This document shows positions 32,400-40,181 of a stretch of DNA of 64,000 nt, one piece after another. The notes under the pieces are model-generated. The model worked only from the letters and a program-made list of their open reading frames with translations. It was not told the origin of the DNA and ran no database searches. How positions within the stretch are numbered: position 1 is the stretch's first letter; every line of letters starts with the position of its first letter. The DNA lies in the NCBI RefSeq assembly GCF_014205055.1, contig NZ_JACHMS010000001.1:7068001-7132000 (forward strand), given 5' to 3'. This stretch comes from Streptomyces luteogriseus. Its GTDB lineage: Bacteria > Actinomycetota > Actinomycetes > Streptomycetales > Streptomycetaceae. A program made the translations under genes and the position numbers.

Positions 32400-32431
32400 G
32401 AGCCCCCGGCCGCGAACGGCCGGGGGCTCCT
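32398..32431. terminator. bidirectional terminator between zinc-ribbon gene and tRNA operon
   Basis: AGGAGCCCCCGGCCG, CGAA, CGGCCGGGGGCTCCT form a perfect 15-bp stem capped by a stable tetraloop. It lies 42 bp after the zinc-ribbon stop and 9 bp beyond the last tRNA of the convergent operon, so it can end both transcripts. Confidence 0.85.
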
Positions 32432-32439
32432 GTGTGGTG

Positions 32440-32511
32440 TGGACGATACTGGGATTGAACCAGTGACCTCTTCCGTGTCAGGGAAGCGCTCTCCCGCTGA
32501 GCTAATCGTCC
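32440..32511 (-). tRNA. tRNA-Val (GAC), copy 3
   Basis: The minus strand folds into a 72-nt cloverleaf: acceptor GGACGAT/ATCGTCC, anticodon stem CTTCC/GGAAG with loop CTGACAC (anticodon GAC), T arm GGTTCAATC. CCA is not encoded. It is the last gene of the tRNA operon and nearly identical to the two other Val copies. Confidence 0.96.
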
Positions 32512-32554
32512 TCGGGACCATGACCACCGAGTGCATCGGATCATGGGCACTGCG

Positions 32555-32626
32555 TGCGCGATACTGGGATTGAACCAGTGACCTCTTCCGTGTCAGGGAA
32601 GCGCTCTCCCGCTGAGCTAATCGCGC
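32555..32626 (-). tRNA. tRNA-Val (GAC), copy 2
   Basis: Same body and anticodon GAC as its neighbours, but the acceptor stem is GCGCGAT/ATCGCGC with compensating changes in both strands, which shows it is maintained as a functional tRNA. 72 nt, CCA not encoded. Confidence 0.96.
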
Positions 32627-32650
32627 GGGTCGGGATCTTGAGAGATCCAG

Positions 32651-32722
32651 TGGACGATACTGGGATTGAACCAGTGACCTCTTCCGTGTCAGGGAAGCGC
32701 TCTCCCGCTGAGCTAATCGTCC
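32651..32722 (-). tRNA. tRNA-Val (GAC), copy 1
   Basis: Cloverleaf of 72 nt with acceptor GGACGAT/ATCGTCC, the same as copy 3, and anticodon GAC. It lies 1 nt downstream of the encoded CCA of tRNA-Cys, so the pair is surely processed from one transcript. Confidence 0.96.
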
Positions 32723-32723
32723 T

Positions 32724-32797
32724 TGGAGGTGGAGACGGGATTTGAACCCGTGTAGACGGCTTTGCAGGCCGTTGCCTCGCCTCTCGGCCACTCCACC
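32724..32797 (-). tRNA. tRNA-Cys (GCA)
   Basis: Minus-strand cloverleaf with acceptor GGTGGAG/CTCCACC, anticodon stem ACGGC/GCCGT with loop CTGCAAA (anticodon GCA), and T arm GGGTTCAAATCCC. The 3' CCA is encoded (32724-32726), unlike the Val genes next to it. Confidence 0.96.
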
Positions 32798-32834
32798 AGG
32801 AGTGTAGGGAGCCGGGAAGCCCCCTCTTCCTTCG

Positions 32835-32907
32835 AGCGGACGACGAGGTTCGAACTCGCGACCTCAACCTTGGCAAGGTTGCGCTCTACCAACTGAGCTA
32901 CGTCCGC
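32835..32907 (-). tRNA. tRNA-Gly (GCC)
   Basis: Minus-strand cloverleaf of 73 nt, acceptor GCGGACG/CGTCCGC, anticodon stem CAACC/GGTTG with loop TTGCCAA (anticodon GCC), and T arm GAGTTCGAACTC. It is the first gene of the tRNA operon. CCA is not encoded. Confidence 0.96.
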
Positions 32908-32948
32908 CTGTCGGTTCGGAACGCTCTCGCGGCCCGGCGACGTGTTGA

Positions 32949-32990
32949 ACTCTAGCGGATTCCGGGGCCAGCACAAAAACGCGTTTGTGC
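32949..32990 (-). promoter_or_regulatory. tRNA operon promoter and overlapping inverted repeat
   Basis: On the minus strand TTTGTG (32977-32972) and TAGAGT (32954-32949) are spaced by 17 bp, about 42 nt before tRNA-Gly. The -35 hexamer falls in an inverted repeat GCACAAA-N6-TTTGTGC (32971-32990). Confidence 0.55.
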
Positions 32991-33085
32991 AGCGTGCTGC
33001 GCTTCCCCTGCTCAGGGAGGTCACAGGGCCGCCGGACGGGACATCCCCCGGTCACCCGCGGGACTCCCGCCATAGACTCGACTGC

Positions 33086-34129
33086 GTGCTCCACCTCCCT
33101 CCCCTCGCCCGCTTCGGTGACCGAGTCGCCACCGGGCTCCTCGACGTCACCGACGATCCCGAAGCCCTGGAGTCCAGCGGCTTCTGGGCCGTCAGTGCCG
33201 ACTTCGAGGGCCGTCTGACCTGCGCACGCTTCGCGGAGGTCCGGACGGCGGACGTTCCCGTCCCCGTCCCCGGCGCCTGGCGCGGCCCGGCTTCCGGTGA
33301 CTGGACGTCCTCGCTCGACCGCGCCGCGTACACGGCCGGGGTGCGGCGCATCCGCGCGCACATCGCGGCGGGCGAGGTCTACCAGGCGAACCTGTGCCGG
33401 GTGCTGTCCGCGCCCGTCCCGCCCGGCGCGGACGTGGACGCGCTCACCGCGCTGCTGGCCCGCGGCAACCCGGCACCGTACGCAGGAACGATTCGCCTAC
33501 CCGGGCACGGCGTGGAGATCGCCACCGCCTCCCCCGAACTGTTCCTGCGGCGTGACGGCCGCACCGTCGAGTCCGGCCCGATCAAGGGCACCGGCCGCAC
33601 CGAGGCGGACCTGCTGGAGAAGGACTACGCCGAGAACGTGATGATCGTGGACCTCGTCCGCAACGACATCGGGCGGGTCTGCGCCACGGGCAGTGTGACG
33701 GTGCCCGATCTGTGTGCCGTCGAGAAGCACCCCGGACTGGTCCACCTCGTGTCGACGGTCCGCGGCGAGCTGGGGGAGGGGGCCGGCTGGGCCGAGCTGC
33801 TCGCCGCGGCCTTCCCGCCCGGCTCCGTCACCGGCGCGCCCAAGTCCAGCGCGCTGCGGATCATCGACGCGCTCGAGACGGCGCCCAGGGGACCGTACTG
33901 CGGCGGCATCGGCTGGGTCGACGCCGACCGGGAGGCCGGAGAGCTGGCCGTCGGCATCCGTACCTTCTGGATCGACCGGGCCGACGGCATGCTGCGCTTC
34001 GGCACCGGCGCCGGCATCACCTGGGGCTCCGATCCCGAGGGGGAGTGGCGGGAGACCGAGCTGAAGGCGTCCCGGCTGCTCGCGATAGCGTCGGGGGCGT
34101 ACGAGGTGAGTGGAGAGGACCTGACGTGA
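33086..34129 (+). CDS. pabB: chorismate-binding protein, aminodeoxychorismate synthase component I (PabB-like)
   Basis: The 347-residue protein has the chorismate-utilising core: SPELFLRR, SGPIKGTGRTEADL, LVRNDIGRVC, KHPGLVHLVSTVRGEL and FPPGSVTGAPK. These enzymes turn chorismate and ammonia into aminodeoxychorismate for folate or antibiotic precursors. It is shorter than full-length PabB (about 450), missing part of the N-terminal region. GTG 33086 lies 7 nt after TAGACT and has no ribosome site, so it is probably leaderless. The stop overlaps the PabC-like gene, which fits p-aminobenzoate synthesis. An anthranilate synthase role is less likely. Confidence 0.85.
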   Translation: MLHLPPLARFGDRVATGLLDVTDDPEALESSGFWAVSADFEGRLTCARFAEVRTADVPVPVPGAWRGPASGDWTSSLDRAAYTAGVRRIRAHIAAGEVYQANLCRVLSAPVPPGADVDALTALLARGNPAPYAGTIRLPGHGVEIATASPELFLRRDGRTVESGPIKGTGRTEADLLEKDYAENVMIVDLVRNDIGRVCATGSVTVPDLCAVEKHPGLVHLVSTVRGELGEGAGWAELLAAAFPPGSVTGAPKSSALRIIDALETAPRGPYCGGIGWVDADREAGELAVGIRTFWIDRADGMLRFGTGAGITWGSDPEGEWRETELKASRLLAIASGAYEVSGEDLT

Positions 34130-34947
34130 AGATCTGGCTCGACGGCGGTCTGCAGGACACCGAGTCCGCCCGCGTCTCCGTCTTCGACCACGGGCTGACC
34201 GTGGGCGACGGCATCTTCGAGACGGTGAAGGCCGTGGACGGCCGGGTGTTCGCGCTCACCCGGCACCTCGACCGGCTGACCCGGTCCGCGCGCGGCCTCG
34301 GCCTGCCGGACCCGGACCACGACGAGGTGCGCCGTGCCTGCGCCGCCGTCCTGGACGCCAACCCGGTGCCGCTCGGCCGCCTCCGCATCACCTACACCGG
34401 CGGCCACGGCCCCCTCGGCTCCGACCGCGGTGAACACGGACCGACCCTCGTCGTCGCCCTCGGCGAGACGGCCCGCCGCCCCGACTCCACCGCCGTGATC
34501 ACGGTCCCCTGGACCCGCAACGAGCGCGGCGCGCTCACCGGCCTGAAGACCACCTCGTACGCCGAGAACGTCGTCGCCCTCGCCCGCGCCCGTGAACAGG
34601 GTGCGTCCGAGGCGCTGTTCGGCAACACGGTGGGGCGGCTGTGCGAGGGCACCGGCTCGAACGTCTTCGTCGTCCTCGACGGCGAGATCCACACGCCGCC
34701 GCTCGCCTCCGGCTGCCTCGCGGGCATCACCCGTGCGCTGACGGTCGAATGGACCGGCGCCAGGGAAACCGACCTGCCGCTGGACGTCCTGGAACGCGCC
34801 GACGAGATCTTCCTGACGTCCACTCTGCGGGACGTGCAGGCGGTGCACCGTGTCGACGGCCGTGAGCTGCCCGGCGCGCCGGGCCCGGTGACCGCCAAGG
34901 CCATGCGGATCTTCGACGAGCGGGCCGGGAACGACCTCGACCCCTGA
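34126..34947 (+). CDS. pabC: class IV aminotransferase, aminodeoxychorismate lyase (PabC-like)
   Basis: The 273-residue PLP enzyme has the fold-type IV marks: VFDHGLTVGDGIFETV, LKTTSYAENVVALARA (PLP-binding Lys), LCEGTGSNVFVV and the C-terminal EIFLTSTLRDVQ. It should release pyruvate from aminodeoxychorismate to give p-aminobenzoate. GTG overlaps the PabB-like stop by 4 bp, and GGAGAGG lies upstream. Class IV members also include branched-chain and D-amino acid aminotransferases, but the neighbour makes PabC the best reading. Confidence 0.87.
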   Translation: MKIWLDGGLQDTESARVSVFDHGLTVGDGIFETVKAVDGRVFALTRHLDRLTRSARGLGLPDPDHDEVRRACAAVLDANPVPLGRLRITYTGGHGPLGSDRGEHGPTLVVALGETARRPDSTAVITVPWTRNERGALTGLKTTSYAENVVALARAREQGASEALFGNTVGRLCEGTGSNVFVVLDGEIHTPPLASGCLAGITRALTVEWTGARETDLPLDVLERADEIFLTSTLRDVQAVHRVDGRELPGAPGPVTAKAMRIFDERAGNDLDP

Positions 34948-34965
34948 CCGACCCCGGAAATTCGG

Positions 34966-34994
34966 CTGACCAGGCTCGTGGTTGCGGGTAGAAC
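34966..34994 (+). promoter_or_regulatory. promoter of leaderless GNAT gene
   Basis: CTGACC (34966-34971) and TAGAAC (34989-34994) are separated by 17 bp. The ATG at 35002 starts 7 nt after the -10, which places transcription start at or next to the start codon. Confidence 0.7.
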
Positions 34995-35001
34995 ACCCGT
35001 G

Positions 35002-35826
35002 ATGACCACGACCCTGCGGCCGATCGAGCCGCTTCAGCAGAACGCCGACGGGACGCGCTCACGCCGCTTCCAGGTGTGTGTGAACAGCCGCCCCGTGGGG
35101 GCGATACACCTCGGCACGCACCCCGTCTTCGGCACCGGGGTGGCCCGGATCATGAAGCTGCACATCGACGAACCGGACCGCAGACGGGGCCGGGGCACGG
35201 TCGCCGCACTCGCCGCGGAGGAGGTGGCGCGCGGCTGGGGGTGCCGCCGTATCGAGGCGACGGTCCCCGCCGCATCCGAGACGGGACTCCGGCTCGCCAC
35301 GGCGCTCGGCTACGTCGTCCGCAACCGCGGCATGGAGAAGCGGCTCGGTGACACCCCGCCCGGCCTGCCGGAGGGCAGCCGCGCCCGGCCCATGACCGAG
35401 GCGGAGTTCGGGCCCTGGCTGGAGAAGGGCCTGGAGGACTACGCGCGCAGCTGGATCGAACGGGGAGTTCCGGAGGCCGAGGCCCGGGCCAAGTCGGAAC
35501 GCGACCACGCCACCCTGCTGCCCGAGGGCCTCGCCACCCCCGGCATGCTCATCAGCGTCGTCGAGCATCGGGGGACACCGGTGGGCACACTGTGGCTGGC
35601 AGTGCGCGAGAACAGCGCGTTCGTCTTCGACGTCGAAGCCGACGCCGCCCACCGGGGGAAGGGCCACGGCCGCACGCTCATGCTGCTCGCCGAGGCCCAG
35701 ACGATCGCCGAGGACAGGCGGACCCTCGGCCTCAACGTCTTCGCCGGCAACGCCCCGGCCGAACGGCTCTACGCCTCCCTCGGCTACGAGACCGAGCAGT
35801 ACGCCATGTACAAGCCGCTGCTGTAG
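35002..35826 (+). CDS. tandem two-domain GNAT acetyltransferase
   Basis: The 274-residue protein holds two GNAT-like halves. The first (about residues 1-118) has LHIDEPDRRRGRGTVAALAAEE; the second (about 130-274) has VEADAAHRGKGHGRTLMLLAEAQ and the LNVFAGNAPAERLYASLGYE ending. Two-domain GNATs in actinomycetes include mycothiol-type synthases and others, but no diagnostic residues are recognised here. It is predicted to be leaderless and is transcribed convergently with the DsbA-like gene. Confidence 0.87.
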   Translation: MTTTLRPIEPLQQNADGTRSRRFQVCVNSRPVGAIHLGTHPVFGTGVARIMKLHIDEPDRRRGRGTVAALAAEEVARGWGCRRIEATVPAASETGLRLATALGYVVRNRGMEKRLGDTPPGLPEGSRARPMTEAEFGPWLEKGLEDYARSWIERGVPEAEARAKSERDHATLLPEGLATPGMLISVVEHRGTPVGTLWLAVRENSAFVFDVEADAAHRGKGHGRTLMLLAEAQTIAEDRRTLGLNVFAGNAPAERLYASLGYETEQYAMYKPLL

Positions 35827-35851
35827 CGGCCCGGGAGCCGGGCGAGGGCGG

Positions 35852-36376
35852 TCAGTGCTCCTGCCCGGCCAGCAGCCGGTCCGCGATCTCCTCGATGCGC
35901 TCGCGCAGTCCCTCCTGGCTCTTGCCGCCGTCGAGCCGCTCACCGCCGATGACGTACGTCGGGGTGCCGCTCACGCCGATCGCCTTGCCCTCGGCCTGGT
36001 CGGCGTCCACGATCAGGATGTGCCGGCCGTCGACCAGCGCTGTGTCGAACTCCTCCGCGTCCAGGTCCAGTTCGCGGGCCACCTCGACCAGGAAGGGTTC
36101 TCCCTCACGGGCCAGCTCCTCCACGCGCCCCAGCAGGGCCTCCGCGTACGCCCATCCCCGGCCCTGCTCCCACGCCTCCTCCGCGGCCTGGGCGGCGGCG
36201 AAGGCGTGCTTGTTCTTCTCCAGCGGGAAGTGCCGCAGCCGCAGCTCCAGGCGGTCGCCGTAGCGGGCGCGCAGGGCGTGGAGATCGTCCAGCGCGGTGC
36301 GGCAGTCCGGGCACTGGAGGTCGCACCAGACCTCGAGGACGGGGGCGGCGGAACGGTCGGAGGAGGAGTCGCTCAT
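35852..36376 (-). CDS. DsbA-family (thioredoxin-fold) protein
   Basis: The 174-residue protein has an active-site CPDC in EVWCDLQCPDCRTA and the cis-Pro region VSGTPTYVIGG, as in DsbA/FrnE-like oxidoreductases. It has no signal peptide from the ATG at 36376, so it is probably cytosolic. The reading frame is open upstream to 36625 but those codons lack a convincing start. The redox partner is unknown. Confidence 0.87.
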   Translation of the reverse strand: MSDSSSDRSAAPVLEVWCDLQCPDCRTALDDLHALRARYGDRLELRLRHFPLEKNKHAFAAAQAAEEAWEQGRGWAYAEALLGRVEELAREGEPFLVEVARELDLDAEEFDTALVDGRHILIVDADQAEGKAIGVSGTPTYVIGGERLDGGKSQEGLRERIEEIADRLLAGQEH

Positions 36377-36551
36377 GCCGACAGTCTCCCAGCAGCCCGG
36401 GCCGGGGTGCAGCCCGCACCGGCACCTGCGGAGGAGGCGACCCGGAGATGTCCCTGATGTCGGGCCGCGGCATGGCCCCCCGGGGTGCGGCGGGTGCAGG
36501 ATGGAAGGAACGAAGTGCCCCGACCCGACCGCGCCACGCCTGGAGGACCGG

Positions 36552-36992
36552 ATGATTGCCGAGACCGTCTGCTCCGCCGTGTCCGCGGCAGGCCTGGGCA
36601 TTGCGGTCGTCACGGCGTATCGCAAGCGCTACCTCGCGGCGGTCCGTATCGCGGCCTACTCCCTCGTCCCGATCGGCCTGGTGATGACGGGAGTCGTCGA
36701 GTGGCTGGCCGACACCGCGTTCAGCCCGACGGCCTGGGCCGGGTTCGGCGTGCTCGGCCTCTCCTGGGTGCTCTTCATGACCACACGGACCGTGGAGCGC
36801 CGCCGCGGCGGCACCCGCAAGGAGCGCAGGGCGGCGGCCCGTGAGGCCGGCCGGCCCGATGCGGTGGCACCCACCGCCTCCGCGCCCTCACTGGGGCAGG
36901 GCACCCGCCCGGCGACCCGGCCCGCGCCGGCGTCCCGCGGCGACGACGACTTCAGCGACATCGAGGCCATCCTCAAGAAGCACGGCATATGA
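36552..36992 (+). CDS. small membrane protein with charged C-terminal tail
   Basis: The 146-residue protein has three predicted membrane segments (about residues 5-22, 28-48, 55-78), then a basic, Ala/Pro-rich cytosolic tail ending DDDFSDIEAILKKHGI. GGAGG lies 5 nt before the ATG. No enzyme motif is seen. The conserved-looking acidic C-terminal end may be a partner-binding peptide; this is a guess. Confidence 0.75.
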   Translation: MIAETVCSAVSAAGLGIAVVTAYRKRYLAAVRIAAYSLVPIGLVMTGVVEWLADTAFSPTAWAGFGVLGLSWVLFMTTRTVERRRGGTRKERRAAAREAGRPDAVAPTASAPSLGQGTRPATRPAPASRGDDDFSDIEAILKKHGI

Positions 36993-37149
36993 CGAGGCAG
37001 CCCGCCGGCGGCTGAATCGTCACAGTGGGTCCGCCGGTGCGCGGAAATGATCACAACCCGAACCGGACCTCACGGAATCGGCGCACTCCCGCACGGATCG
37101 CGGGTGCCGATCGCGCCCGGCGGGGCGACTGCGTCATCATCGCCGCGAG

Positions 37150-37326
37150 ATGCTGGACACGACGCAACAGAGCGACCCCGCACCGCCGCAGGACGAGCCA
37201 TGTCCCCGGCAGGACGAGCCACGTGGTTGTCTCTTCGCCCTATCCCAGCCACCGCTGATGATCTTCCTGGCGGTGATCGGGAGCCTGCTGCTCATGGCCT
37301 CGTTGCACGATCTGCTGTTGCTGTGA
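37150..37326 (+). CDS. 58-residue membrane miniprotein
   Basis: ATG to TGA encodes 58 residues. Residues 1-33 are polar and rich in Asp, Gln, Pro and Cys, with a near-repeat PPQDEPCPRQDEP. Residues 35-58 form one hydrophobic segment (PPLMIFLAVIGSLLLMASLH). The clean break between a polar head and membrane tail, and third-position GC, support coding. No strong ribosome site is seen upstream of the ATG. Function unknown. Confidence 0.6.
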   Translation: MLDTTQQSDPAPPQDEPCPRQDEPRGCLFALSQPPLMIFLAVIGSLLLMASLHDLLLL

Positions 37327-37409
37327 GCCGTAAGCGCGGTACCCGGCGCCATCCGCCGGGGCCGCGTCGGCATCGCCGTCCCGTGCGACCCCGAGGCCCG
37401 GCGACGGCG

Positions 37410-37970
37410 TCAGCCCGCCGCCTCCTTGCGGCGTGCCCGGTACGCAGCCACGTGCAGCCGGTTTCCGCAGGTGCGGCTGTCGCAGTAGCGCCGTGAGCGG
37501 TTGCGGGACAGGTCGACGAAGGCACGCCGGCAGTCGGGCGCCTCGCACCGCCGCAGCCGCTCCTGCTCCCCGGCGACCACGAAGAACGCCAGCGCCATGC
37601 CGCAGTCGGCGGCCAGATGGTCGGCGACGGAGGCGCCGGGCGCGAAGTAGTGCACATGCCAGTCGTAGCCGTCGTGGTCCGTGAGCCGGGGCGTGGTGCC
37701 GGCGGCCGCCACCAGCTCGTTGATCTGGCCGGCCGCGGCGCGGGCGTCCGGTGCGGCGAAGACGGCGGCGAAACGATCGCGGATCTCGCGCACCGCGGAG
37801 AGGTCGGACTCCGAGAGCACTCCGACATCGCTGATCTCGTGGTTTCGCACGAAGTCCGTGAGGGTTGCCAGGTCCGGCAGCCCGTCCGGCGCCGTGTCGT
37901 CCTCCGGTGCGGTGTTCACCAGATCGACCACGGTGTCGAGGGCGCACCGGGTGTCGTGGGTGATCAGCAC
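37410..37970 (-). CDS. CGNR zinc-finger DNA-binding regulator
   Basis: The 186-residue protein has an ABATE-type stress-linked N-terminal region (about 1-130) and a C-terminal CGNR zinc finger: RRCEAPDCRRAFVDLSRN followed by SRRYCDSRTCGNR. Such proteins are putative transcription regulators. The GTG at 37970 is chosen because AGGGAG lies about 8 nt upstream; the frame is open to 38066. The target is unknown. Confidence 0.87.
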   Translation of the reverse strand: MLITHDTRCALDTVVDLVNTAPEDDTAPDGLPDLATLTDFVRNHEISDVGVLSESDLSAVREIRDRFAAVFAAPDARAAAGQINELVAAAGTTPRLTDHDGYDWHVHYFAPGASVADHLAADCGMALAFFVVAGEQERLRRCEAPDCRRAFVDLSRNRSRRYCDSRTCGNRLHVAAYRARRKEAAG

Positions 37971-38259
37971 GATTTGCTCCCTGGCCTGAGGGTCGGGCGG
38001 GCGCCCGCCGATGCTGGCCGATGGTAACGGCTCCACCACCGCCGGACCGCCCTCATGCCCGCACATGGCTTCGAATGCAACGCCACCGGGCCCGCCAGGG
38101 TTCCCGCACGGCGAGGGCGGGGGAGGGGTCCAGGACGCGGACCGGCGCCGTACCGCGTCGAGCCGCGGTAAGGCGCCGGTGTCATCCCGTGTGCGGTTGT
38201 CCGGGCCCGAGCCGTCTCCCCGAGTCGACGGCGCCGGGCGGCTTTGTGGGGGCCTCGCC
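37971..38259. other. intergenic region between CGNR gene and ssgB
   Basis: About 290 bp. The only notable sequence is a GC-rich imperfect inverted repeat just after the ssgB stop (near 38230-38262), perhaps its terminator. No gene is seen. Confidence 0.4.
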
Positions 38260-38673
38260 CTAGCTCTCCGCCAGGATGTGCGAGAGCTCCTGGTCGAGGT
38301 CGAAGTGCCGGTGTTCCGTGCCGGGCGGCACGGCGGCGTCGGTCCGCTTCAGGAAGGACTCCAGGGCCCGTGCCGGGGCCTCGAGCAGGGCCTCGCCCTC
38401 CGGCGAGCTCAGGGCGATGCACACGACGCCCTGACCGTGACTGCGCGACGGCCAGACGCGGACGTCGCCGGTGCCCGTAGGGCGGTGAAGCCCTTCGGCG
38501 AGGAGGTCACGGGCGAACACCCACTCGACGGTTTCCTCGGCTCCGGTGTGGAAGGTGGCGTGCACGGCGTAGGGGTCGGCCGTGTCGTACCGCAGGCCTG
38601 CGGGGACAGGCAGGGAGGACTCGCTCGACACAACGAGGCGCAGGTGCAGCTCGCAGCTGACCGTGGTGTTCAT
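38260..38673 (-). CDS. ssgB: sporulation septum regulator SsgB
   Basis: The 137-residue protein matches SsgB in length and sequence style (MNTTVSCELHLRLVVSS, YDTADPYAVHATFHTG, FARDLLAEGLHRPTGTGDV). SsgB is a SsgA-like protein of actinomycetes that recruits FtsZ to sporulation septum sites in aerial hyphae, with SsgA. The start is the ATG at 38673; the frame extends to 38739. It is monocistronic. Its presence marks the host as a sporulating actinomycete, most likely Streptomyces. Confidence 0.95.
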   Translation of the reverse strand: MNTTVSCELHLRLVVSSESSLPVPAGLRYDTADPYAVHATFHTGAEETVEWVFARDLLAEGLHRPTGTGDVRVWPSRSHGQGVVCIALSSPEGEALLEAPARALESFLKRTDAAVPPGTEHRHFDLDQELSHILAES

Positions 38674-38864
38674 AAGCGCCAGGGCCTTTCGCTCAGTGTG
38701 CGCTCGGGGATTCGCACGTCGGCGAAATCGACATGCCACCTACGGTGCCGTTGTAAACCCCTCTGAGTGTTTTGCGTGCCTTTACGTAACTCTTCCGGCC
38801 GAGAGATCGTTCGGGTCGTGCGTCCATTCCGGTGACTGGTTTCGCTCGGGTAGTGTTTGGCCGT

Positions 38865-39323
38865 ATGAATACGGGGAGTAACGAGCCGGGCGAGGTGGCC
38901 GTGGCGTCGGACGAGACGGGGACGGGCGAGGTGCACGGCGAGCAGGACCGCGGGCTCGGCTCGCGAGCGCCGGAATTCATCAAGGCCCGGCGGGCGCTGC
39001 ACGTCAGCTGGCAGGTCGGCGTTTTCATCATCGGGCTCGCGGTCGTCGTGGCCGGCATCATCATGCTGCCCCTTCCCGGGCCGGGCTGGGTCGTGATCTT
39101 CGGCGGCATGGCGATCTGGGCGACGGAGTTCGTCTGGGCCCAGCTGGTGCTCCGCTGGACCAAGCGGAAGGTCACCGAAGCGGCCCAGCGCGCCCTCGAC
39201 CCCAGGGTGCGGCGCCGCAACATCATCCTGACGTCGGTCGGGCTGGTGATCATCGGCGCACTCGTCGGCTTCTACCTGTGGAAGTTCGGCATCGTCATGC
39301 CGTGGAAGATCAAGGACCAGTGA
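38865..39323 (+). CDS. PGPGW-motif membrane protein (TIGR02611 type)
   Basis: The 152-residue protein has a polar Glu/Gly-rich N-terminus (about 1-35), membrane segments at about 48-70 and 115-140, and the signature LPLPGPGWVVIFGGMAI. Actinobacterial proteins of this type are membrane proteins of unknown role. TAGTGT lies 8 nt before the ATG and there is no ribosome site, so it is probably leaderless. It is divergent from ssgB. Confidence 0.85.
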   Translation: MNTGSNEPGEVAVASDETGTGEVHGEQDRGLGSRAPEFIKARRALHVSWQVGVFIIGLAVVVAGIIMLPLPGPGWVVIFGGMAIWATEFVWAQLVLRWTKRKVTEAAQRALDPRVRRRNIILTSVGLVIIGALVGFYLWKFGIVMPWKIKDQ

Positions 39324-39369
39324 GCGTCACAGGCACCCCCTGACATGGGGTAATGTTCTTCCTGCGTCC

Positions 39370-39441
39370 GGGCGATTAGCTCAGTGGGAGAGCGCTTCGT
39401 TCACACCGAAGAGGTCACTGGTTCGAACCCAGTATCGCCCA
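39370..39441 (+). tRNA. tRNA-Val (CAC), copy A
   Basis: 72-nt cloverleaf: acceptor GGGCGAT/ATCGCCC, D arm TAGCTCAGTGGGAGAG, anticodon stem CTTCG/CGAAG with loop TTCACAC (anticodon CAC), T arm GGTTCGAACC. CCA is not encoded. The sequence is identical to the copy at 49781. Confidence 0.97.
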
Positions 39442-39447
39442 CCCGGA

Positions 39448-39485
39448 CCGACGGCCCATCTGCGCAGGCGCAGGTGGGCCGTCGG
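39448..39485 (+). terminator. terminator after tRNA-Val copy A
   Basis: CCGACGGCCCATCTGCGC pairs with GCGCAGGTGGGCCGTCGG with one wobble pair, a long stem 7 nt beyond the tRNA. Confidence 0.8.
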
Positions 39486-40088
39486 CGTTGTGTCCGCCAG
39501 GCCGTCGTGTTCCGGGCTCCGTGAGGTCGGGGCTTCGAGGCGTCCGACCGTAACGGTCCGCCGGGCGTTCGCGACTGCCCGGTGACGCAGAGTTCCGCCC
39601 GCCGAGTGCTGTGGCGCCCCTGCCGGACGGGCCGTGCCGGGAGCACCGGGCGAGGGGGCGACGCTCGTACCGCCCTCGGACTGGCTGGTGCCGTGACGGC
39701 CCGGGGAGCGCCTTCGCGGGGTGACCACGCCGGGGCCGGGCCGTGCCGGTCGGCCCGCCCGACGGCCGAGTCCCGGATGCCGGCCCGGGCGCGACACCGC
39801 CCCCGTCGGCCGCCCCGGCCAGGCCCTCCACCACTCCCGGGCACCCGGCCCCCGACACCCCACCCCCGACGCCGCATGGCCGGAACGAACCCTCGCCCCG
39901 GCAACTCCTCCCGCCACCCCCACCGTCGACTTTCGGTCACGCCCGAAAGCGGTCCGACTCGCCCTGCCCCGTTCGGCGTTCCGGTCACCCGACCACCACC
40001 AGCGACATCGTCGGCCCCCGTCCCGGACCCCGCCTCCTCGGCCCCCTCCGTCACCCACCCCTTCGGCAAGAAATTCTTGTCCGAATCA
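39486..40088. other. 600-bp stretch without a supported gene
   Basis: Open frames exist on both strands but their composition is that of random GC-rich sequence (runs of Arg, Gly, Pro) and none has a good start site. A palindrome CAAGAA-A-TTCTTG lies at 40067-40079, next to the promoter of the sugar operon. No RNA gene or regulator gene is recognised. Confidence 0.55.
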
Positions 40089-40117
40089 TTGACGCACTCT
40101 CAGCCCCTCCGTACCTT
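40089..40117 (+). promoter_or_regulatory. promoter of the sugar ABC operon
   Basis: TTGACG (40089-40094) and TACCTT (40112-40117) with a 17-bp spacer match a sigma-70-type promoter very well. Transcription should start near 40124, within the first palindrome downstream. Confidence 0.75.
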
Positions 40118-40123
40118 GTGCCA

Positions 40124-40148
40124 GCAAGCGCTTACTTGAAACGATTCA
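40124..40148 (+). promoter_or_regulatory. two LacI-type operator palindromes
   Basis: GCAAGCGCTTAC (40124-40135) and TGAAACGATTCA (40137-40148) are both near-perfect inverted repeats centred on CG, the shape of LacI-family operators that control sugar operons in Streptomyces. They lie at and just after the predicted transcription start, where a repressor would block initiation. No LacI gene is in the window. Confidence 0.65.
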
Positions 40149-40181
40149 TGCGAGCGGCACGACGTGCGGGGAGGTCCAACC

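Noticed and set aside
32440..32722. The three tRNA-Val copies as a CRISPR-like repeat array
   Set aside because: Each repeat folds as a complete tRNA, spacers are of unequal length (about 24 and 43 bp), and no cas genes are present.
39401..40069. A 222-codon minus-strand frame in the gene-free stretch
   Set aside because: It runs through the tRNA and its terminator, and its composition is random (Gly/Arg/Pro runs).
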